Assembly: GCF_014860165.1 (NCBI RefSeq) | Contig: NZ_JACZKG010000062.1 | Span: 1-46,506, forward strand | Source: Devosia sp. | GTDB taxonomy: Bacteria > Pseudomonadota > Alphaproteobacteria > Rhizobiales > Devosiaceae | DNA length: 46,506 nt | Reading direction: 5' to 3' | In this document: positions 42,008 to 46,506 of the stretch, one piece after another | Position numbering within the stretch: position 1 is the first letter of the stretch | Layout of the letters: each line of letters starts with the position of its first letter | Program-made: the position numbers and the translations under genes | Notes under the pieces: model-generated | The model's database searches: none | The model's input: the letters and a program-made list of their open reading frames with translations, nothing else | What the model was told of the DNA's origin: nothing

Positions 42008-44707
42008 CTACTTCAGCACGGCCAGTCGCACCCGGAAGCAGGCGCCCGGCAGCGAGCCCTGCACGAGATCGAGCGCCCCATTCATCCGAGTGACGATCTG
42101 CCGTGAAATGGCCAGGCCCAGCCCTGCTCCGCTCTGGTCGGCGGCGCCGCGCTGGCCGCGGGCAAACTTCTCGAAGATCAGCTTGCGCTCGCTCTTGGCT
42201 ATGCCGGGACCGTTATCGGCAATGTCGGCGACATAGCTGCCCGCTTTCACCGACGACGTCACCCGGATTACTGGAGCGTCGGATTCGTTGTATTTCACCG
42301 CGTTTGAAATCAGGTTGATGAACACCTGACACAGCCGGTCGGCATCCCCTTCCACCATGGTCGGCGGTGCCCGCTCGCCCCGCTCGACCTCGACCCCCCG
42401 CTGCCGCAGCAGGGCCTCGCATACCGTCAGCGCCCGGTCCAGCGCCGCCTCGGCGTCGACAGGCACGTTTTCCCAGGTGCGTTCACCGCGCTCGAGCGCG
42501 CTGAGATCGAGGATTTCGTCGAGCAGCTTGGTCAGGCGCAGGCTCTCCTGGTGGATGGTGCCGACAAAGTGCTGCCGCTGGCTCTCGTCGATGTCGTTGG
42601 CATCGAGCAGGATTTCTGAGAATGAGCGGATCGAGGTCATGGGTGTGCGCACTTCGTGGCTCACCTGGCTGAGGAACTCGTCCTTCTGGCTATCCAGTTC
42701 GCGCAACTGCGCATTGGCGTCCTCCAGCTGCTGCGCGGTCGAACGCAGCTCGGCCGACGTTTTCTCGAGCTGCTGGGAATATTCGATGACCTGCTGGGTC
42801 TCGTCGGCCATCTGCATCATCTCTTCGAGCGACACATCGCTGCCCGACAGCACCTTGGACAGCATGACATGCGCGGAGGCCGCACCGATCGATCCGGCCA
42901 GTTCGCGTTCGAGCCGCCCGATGAATTCGGGCGACGGCTCCAGCATATCCGGTTCGACGCCGCTATCGCGTGCCTCGGTCTCGAACAGGGCGGCGGCGCG
43001 ACGGTCGCCGAGCACGCGCTCGGCCACGAAGAACAGGTCATTGGCGGTGGCCGAGCCGCGCACAAAATTGCCGCGCGAGACCTGGCCCCGCTTGACCACA
43101 TCGACAAAGACGCTGGCCTGGATGCGTTCCAGCGCCGATTGGCTGGTCAGCAGCGAACCCAGTGTCAGCGTCATGACGTTGACCAGGATGCTCCAGAACG
43201 CCGCATGGGCCAGGGGGTCGAGATTGTCGAGCCCGAACATGGCTTCCGGCCGCAGCCAGGAAATACCCCACGGCCCCTGATGCAGCAGCATCGCCACCTG
43301 CGGAGACACCGACTCGAACGAGGGCAGGAAGCTGCACCAGACCCAGAACACGAACCCCGCAGCAATGGCCGCCGTCGCCGCCTTGAGCGACGCTTCCCGC
43401 CAGAACAGGGCGGCAATGACCGATGGGAAGAACTGGGCGATGGCGGTGAAGGAGATCAGACCGATCGGCGCCAGGGCGTTGGAGTCGCGGGTGAAGAAGA
43501 AGTAGAAGAAGCCCAGCGACAGGATGAGTACGATGGAAAAGCGGCGGGCCATCAGCAGCAGCCTGGTAACCCCATGCCCGTCGCCGCGCCCCGCCGGGCT
43601 GAGCCGCAGGATCAGCGGCATGACGATATGGTTGGACACCATGATCGACAGGGCGATGGATTCAAGGATGATCATCGACGTCGCCGACGAAAAGCCGCCG
43701 ATAAAGGCGAACAGCGCCAGGGCGTCCTGGCCGAAGGCCATGGGCAGGGTCAGCGCGAACATGTCCGGATTTGAGCCCGCGGGCATCTTCGTCAGCCCGA
43801 ACACCGCGATAGGCAGGATGAACAGGCTCATCAGCAGCATGTAGGCGGGGAACGCCCAGCTGGCCACGCGCAGGTGGTTCTCGTCGGAATTTTCGACGAC
43901 CGTCACCTGGAACTGGCGCGGCAGGCAGACGATCGCCGCCACCGACAGGCCCAGCGTCGTCAGCCAGCGCCCATCAAACGTGTCCTGGGCGTCGACCATG
44001 ACGCCCATCTCGGCGGCGCCGGCGAAGATGTTCTCAAAGCCGCCACCGACGAACACCACGAAGACACCGACCGCCACCAGCGCCGTCAGCTTGACCACCG
44101 CCTCGAAGGCGATGGCGGCCACCACACCGTGATGCTGTTCCTTGGCATCGACGTGTCGCGTACCGAACAGGATCGTGAACAGGGCCATGCCCGCCGCCAC
44201 GCCAAAGGCCAGTCCCACATCGTCGATGCCCGTCAGGCTGCCCCGGCCAAATTCGGAAGCGCCGGCCACTGCCTGGATGGATGAGGTGACGGCCTTGAGC
44301 TGCAGCGCGATATAGGGCGCTATGCCAATCACCGCGATGCAGGTGATCAGGACTGCCAGCCGGTTGGACTTGCCGAAGCGCGAGGACAGCAGGTCGGCGA
44401 CCGAGGTGATGCGCTGGTCGTGGCTGATGCGGACCAGCCGCCGCAACAAGAACCACCACCCGACGAAAACCAGCGTCGGCCCGAGATAGATGGTGAGGAA
44501 TTCCAGCCCGCTGCGCGCCGCATTGCCCACGGCACCATAGAAGGTCCAGCTGGTGCAATAAACCGAGATCGACAGCGTATAGACGGCTGGCGAATGCAGA
44601 AATGATTTCTTGTGCGTCCGTGCCCGGCGATCGCCGAAATAGGCGAGCACGAACAACAGGCCGACATAGCCGACGGCGGTGGCGATGACGAAGTCCGCCG
44701 ACAGCAT
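42008..44707 (-). CDS. SSS transporter fused to sensor histidine kinase (CrbS/CbrA-like)
   Basis: The 899-residue protein has an N-terminal sodium:solute symporter domain (about 1-490, 13 helices; YCTSWTFYGAVGNAARSG and ITSVADLLSSRFGKS are family segments). It is followed by a linker, a coiled coil (EDANAQLRELDSQ), a HisKA domain with the phosphoacceptor in QVSHEVRTPMTSIRSFSE, and an ATPase domain (NLISNAVKYN, DNGPGI, GAGLGLAI). There is no C-terminal receiver. CrbS and CbrA relatives sense acetate or other solutes. A response regulator lies two genes away. Confidence 0.93.
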   Translation of the reverse strand: MLSADFVIATAVGYVGLLFVLAYFGDRRARTHKKSFLHSPAVYTLSISVYCTSWTFYGAVGNAARSGLEFLTIYLGPTLVFVGWWFLLRRLVRISHDQRITSVADLLSSRFGKSNRLAVLITCIAVIGIAPYIALQLKAVTSSIQAVAGASEFGRGSLTGIDDVGLAFGVAAGMALFTILFGTRHVDAKEQHHGVVAAIAFEAVVKLTALVAVGVFVVFVGGGFENIFAGAAEMGVMVDAQDTFDGRWLTTLGLSVAAIVCLPRQFQVTVVENSDENHLRVASWAFPAYMLLMSLFILPIAVFGLTKMPAGSNPDMFALTLPMAFGQDALALFAFIGGFSSATSMIILESIALSIMVSNHIVMPLILRLSPAGRGDGHGVTRLLLMARRFSIVLILSLGFFYFFFTRDSNALAPIGLISFTAIAQFFPSVIAALFWREASLKAATAAIAAGFVFWVWCSFLPSFESVSPQVAMLLHQGPWGISWLRPEAMFGLDNLDPLAHAAFWSILVNVMTLTLGSLLTSQSALERIQASVFVDVVKRGQVSRGNFVRGSATANDLFFVAERVLGDRRAAALFETEARDSGVEPDMLEPSPEFIGRLERELAGSIGAASAHVMLSKVLSGSDVSLEEMMQMADETQQVIEYSQQLEKTSAELRSTAQQLEDANAQLRELDSQKDEFLSQVSHEVRTPMTSIRSFSEILLDANDIDESQRQHFVGTIHQESLRLTKLLDEILDLSALERGERTWENVPVDAEAALDRALTVCEALLRQRGVEVERGERAPPTMVEGDADRLCQVFINLISNAVKYNESDAPVIRVTSSVKAGSYVADIADNGPGIAKSERKLIFEKFARGQRGAADQSGAGLGLAISRQIVTRMNGALDLVQGSLPGACFRVRLAVLK

Positions 44708-44943
44708 CAGCGCTCACCGTCGCCGGGTCCGGCATCGGTCTCGTCGGTCGGCAGCGCGCGGGCCAGCAGCGCCGTGCCGGCGATCAGCAACAGCCAGACC
44801 GCGAACAGATAGAAGACGATCTGGGGAATGCCGAAATGGGTGATGGGCTGGTTGAACACATAGACCAGCGGCGGCAGCATCAGCATGCCACCAAGCACGG
44901 TGAGCAGCAGCATGCCGCCAGTGAGCTTACGCCGGTCCGCCAT
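44707..44943 (-). CDS. Small two-helix membrane protein of the SSS-kinase operon
   Basis: The 78 residues form two membrane segments (LTGGMLLLTVLGGMLMLPPLVYVF and IPQIVFYLFAVWLLLIAGTALLARAL, about 5-65) and an acidic tail. Its stop shares a base with the transporter-kinase start (TGATG), so it is cotranslated. It has the size of the small accessory subunits (DUF485/DUF4212 type) of solute symporters, though I do not recognise the family itself. Confidence 0.8.
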   Translation of the reverse strand: MADRRKLTGGMLLLTVLGGMLMLPPLVYVFNQPITHFGIPQIVFYLFAVWLLLIAGTALLARALPTDETDAGPGDGER

Positions 44944-45310
44944 CTTCGCCCAACAGCCGGCGTACCGCGCCAACGACATCCGCATTGGCATAGGGTTTGG
45001 TGACGAAGACATCGGCACCGAATTCCTCGGCGATGCGGCGGTCCTGTTGTTGTCCCTTGGCGGTGAGGATCAGCACCGGCAAGGAATGGGTGTCGGCACC
45101 GGCCCGGATCTGCTTGAGCACTTCGAAACCGCTGCGCTTGGGCAGCATGACGTCGAGCACCAGCATGCGGGGCTTGAGGCGTCGAACAGCCTCCAGCGCC
45201 GCGTCACCGTCGGTGACGGCGCTGATGGTCCAGCCTGCGCGCCGCAGGATGAAGTCGAGCGATTCCAGAATGCTCGGCTCATCCTCGGCAATGAGTATGT
45301 CGACTGCCAA
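44927..45310 (-). CDS. Single-domain response regulator
   Basis: The 127-residue receiver begins MAVDILIAEDEPSILESLDF. The acidic pair is ED (9-10), the phosphoacceptor is Asp53 (LVLDVMLPKRSGFEVLKQI), and Lys lies in VTKPYANADVV. There is no output domain, so it would act through a partner protein. A TTG start at 45310 is chosen because GGGGGGA lies just upstream; an in-frame GTG at 45346 is possible. It overlaps the small membrane gene by 17 bases, so it is the likely partner of the transporter-kinase. Confidence 0.88.
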   Translation of the reverse strand: MAVDILIAEDEPSILESLDFILRRAGWTISAVTDGDAALEAVRRLKPRMLVLDVMLPKRSGFEVLKQIRAGADTHSLPVLILTAKGQQQDRRIAEEFGADVFVTKPYANADVVGAVRRLLGEDGGPA

Positions 45311-45369
45311 AATCCCCCCTCGACGCACTCGCGGTCTCCCCTCCACGAGTGATTGCCACTAAAGCGCAA

Positions 45370-46506
45370 TCATGCCGGATCGCCAAGCGCTAAAGCGGGC
45401 GGCAGCAAAGGTCCGCGGGTTCGCGAATGCCCGGCCGTGGTCGAAAGCGCCTCCTCCTGCCGGCTGGCGCAGTCCCGCCGCGGACAGAGGCGACAACTGG
45501 GACCAACCGGGACATCGGCATCCAGGTCCGACAGATCCAGACCCGCCCCATAGACGGTCCGGTCCGCATGCAGCACATCGCATGCCAGCATCACCGAAGA
45601 GGCCACCACCTGCTCGCGGAAAGACGCCGTGCGTCTTTGTACCGTGCGCGCCAGGAACAGGTAACGCGAGCCGTCGGAGAAGCGAACCACCTGCCGCAAC
45701 GGCACGTCTGGCGAGCGAAAGGCGCCATAGATGGCCCACAGCGGACAGGCATGGCCACTGTTGGGCAGGAGCAGGCCCGGCAGGGGAAAGTGCTTGGTCA
45801 GGCGCCCGGCAGGGTCCGAACGGAGGAACCCGAAGGCAATGCCTTGCTGTCCGGGCCGGCGCAGGGTCACCAGCCGATGCGCTACCTGTTCAAAACTGGC
45901 GTGATAGACCTGCCGCAGATGGTCGATGTCATAGGCGGCTGCCTCTGCATCGGCCAGTATCCGCTCATAGGGGAACACTATGGCGCCGGCCAGGTAGGAG
46001 CCAACCGCGCGGGACGCCAGGCGCCGTGCCGTCGGCGTCGACAATGCCGCCGTCTCCAGCGTGTCGGCTATCGCCTGCGGGGCCGCGAGTTCCCCATAGA
46101 GCCGGGCGAGCTGGAACTGCTGCGTGGCCAGCGTCGTCGCGCCATGAAACCACATCCGGCGCGCGGCGGTGTCGAAGCGGTACTGGCCGGGATAGTCGGC
46201 TTCGTCGGGCGGTCCGCCGATATGGACCTCGACGCCGAACCTGCTGGCGAGCAGCTCGGACAGTGCCACGCTGCCAAACGCGCCAACGGTCTCGATCTCT
46301 TGCCGCAGGGCAACGGCCACGTCTTCGAGATCGGGAAAGTGGTTCTCGCGCTCGATCAGCAGGTCGTCGATCTCGCGAGCGGGGGACACGCTGCGCCGAA
46401 TCTGGCTCGTCGTCTCGAACTGCCCGATGAGGTTGCGCGCCACGTCCGAGAGGGTGCGCGCTTCGCGTCCGATCGCGGTGAGGAACTGGCGACGTTCGGA
46501 CTCGTC
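45370..46506 (-). CDS. Short-chain fatty acyl-type transcriptional regulator (ScfR/RamB-like), 5' end outside window
   Basis: The 378 visible residues, entering from the right edge, form the C-terminal part of a ScfR/RamB-type XRE regulator. An IrrE-like domain is followed by a DUF2083-type region: DYPGQYRFDTAARRMWFHG, QFQLARLYGELA, AYDIDHLRQVYHASFEQVAHRLVTL in pieces, then a C-terminal CXXC-rich core (CRLCPRRDCASR). The helix-turn-helix lies beyond the window. These regulators control acetate and glyoxylate metabolism in actinobacteria and rhizobia. Nearness to an SSS-kinase supports a carboxylate role. Confidence 0.88.
   Translation of the reverse strand, partial: DESERRQFLTAIGREARTLSDVARNLIGQFETTSQIRRSVSPAREIDDLLIERENHFPDLEDVAVALRQEIETVGAFGSVALSELLASRFGVEVHIGGPPDEADYPGQYRFDTAARRMWFHGATTLATQQFQLARLYGELAAPQAIADTLETAALSTPTARRLASRAVGSYLAGAIVFPYERILADAEAAAYDIDHLRQVYHASFEQVAHRLVTLRRPGQQGIAFGFLRSDPAGRLTKHFPLPGLLLPNSGHACPLWAIYGAFRSPDVPLRQVVRFSDGSRYLFLARTVQRRTASFREQVVASSVMLACDVLHADRTVYGAGLDLSDLDADVPVGPSCRLCPRRDCASRQEEALSTTAGHSRTRGPLLPPALALGDPA

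Overview
The window looks like chromosomal DNA of a GC-rich alphaproteobacterium. The FixLJ-FixK oxygen cascade, class I copper nitrite reductase with pseudoazurin, an EcfG-type stress promoter and many Rhizobiales-type small proteins point to Hyphomicrobiales, perhaps a Devosia-like genus. The genus is an inference. I saw no tRNA, rRNA, transposase, integrase or CRISPR array, and no gene-free stretch longer than about 225 bases.

Region 1 (1-23500) is a low-oxygen and denitrification block. It holds ccoG (cut by the left edge) and ccoNOQP for the cbb3 oxidase. Divergent from ccoN is an operon with a hemerythrin-like protein, an HCxGMCG (SafE-like) membrane protein and a DUF1858 protein. Then come an NnrR-like regulator, fixLJ, a FixK-like regulator and nnrS. 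The anaerobic ubiquinone genes follow: ubiD-ubiX on the minus strand, and ubiT-ubiU-ubiV plus an unknown 116-residue protein and a DUF454 protein on the plus strand. After a DUF6544-type gene come nirK-nirV, pseudoazurin, a frameshifted nnrU, a DUF59-DUF2249-NnrS-like operon, and a two-domain DUF2249 protein. The genes fit one physiology: oxygen is sensed by heme-PAS FixL, FixJ and FixK relay it, and FNR/NnrR-type boxes switch on the high-affinity oxidase, nitrite respiration, NO-handling membrane proteins and O2-independent quinone synthesis.

Region 2 (23000-27700) holds a GNAT acetyltransferase, phosphoketolase and acetate kinase, then a degenerate stand-alone receiver. FNR-like boxes lie in front of the GNAT/phosphoketolase pair and the receiver, which suggests they belong to the same regulon.

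Region 3 (27700-42000) is ordinary chromosome: SRAP protein, two MFS transporters, a SnoaL-like protein, MTA/SAH nucleosidase, DUF883 stress protein, SleB-like cell wall hydrolase, DUF2076, a small lipoprotein, a FliK-like/FlhB-tail pair, ExoD, a glycosyltransferase, a FecR protein, a DUF1993 protein and an ion channel with a zinc-ribbon tail.

Region 4 (42000-46506) is a carboxylate-sensing set: an SSS-type transporter fused to a histidine kinase, a small membrane partner, a response regulator, and a ScfR/RamB-like regulator cut by the right edge.

The strongest leads are the FNR-type boxes at two preferred distances from start codons, the nnrU frameshift, the unknown genes embedded in the ubiTUV operon, and the cbb3-linked hemerythrin-like operon.
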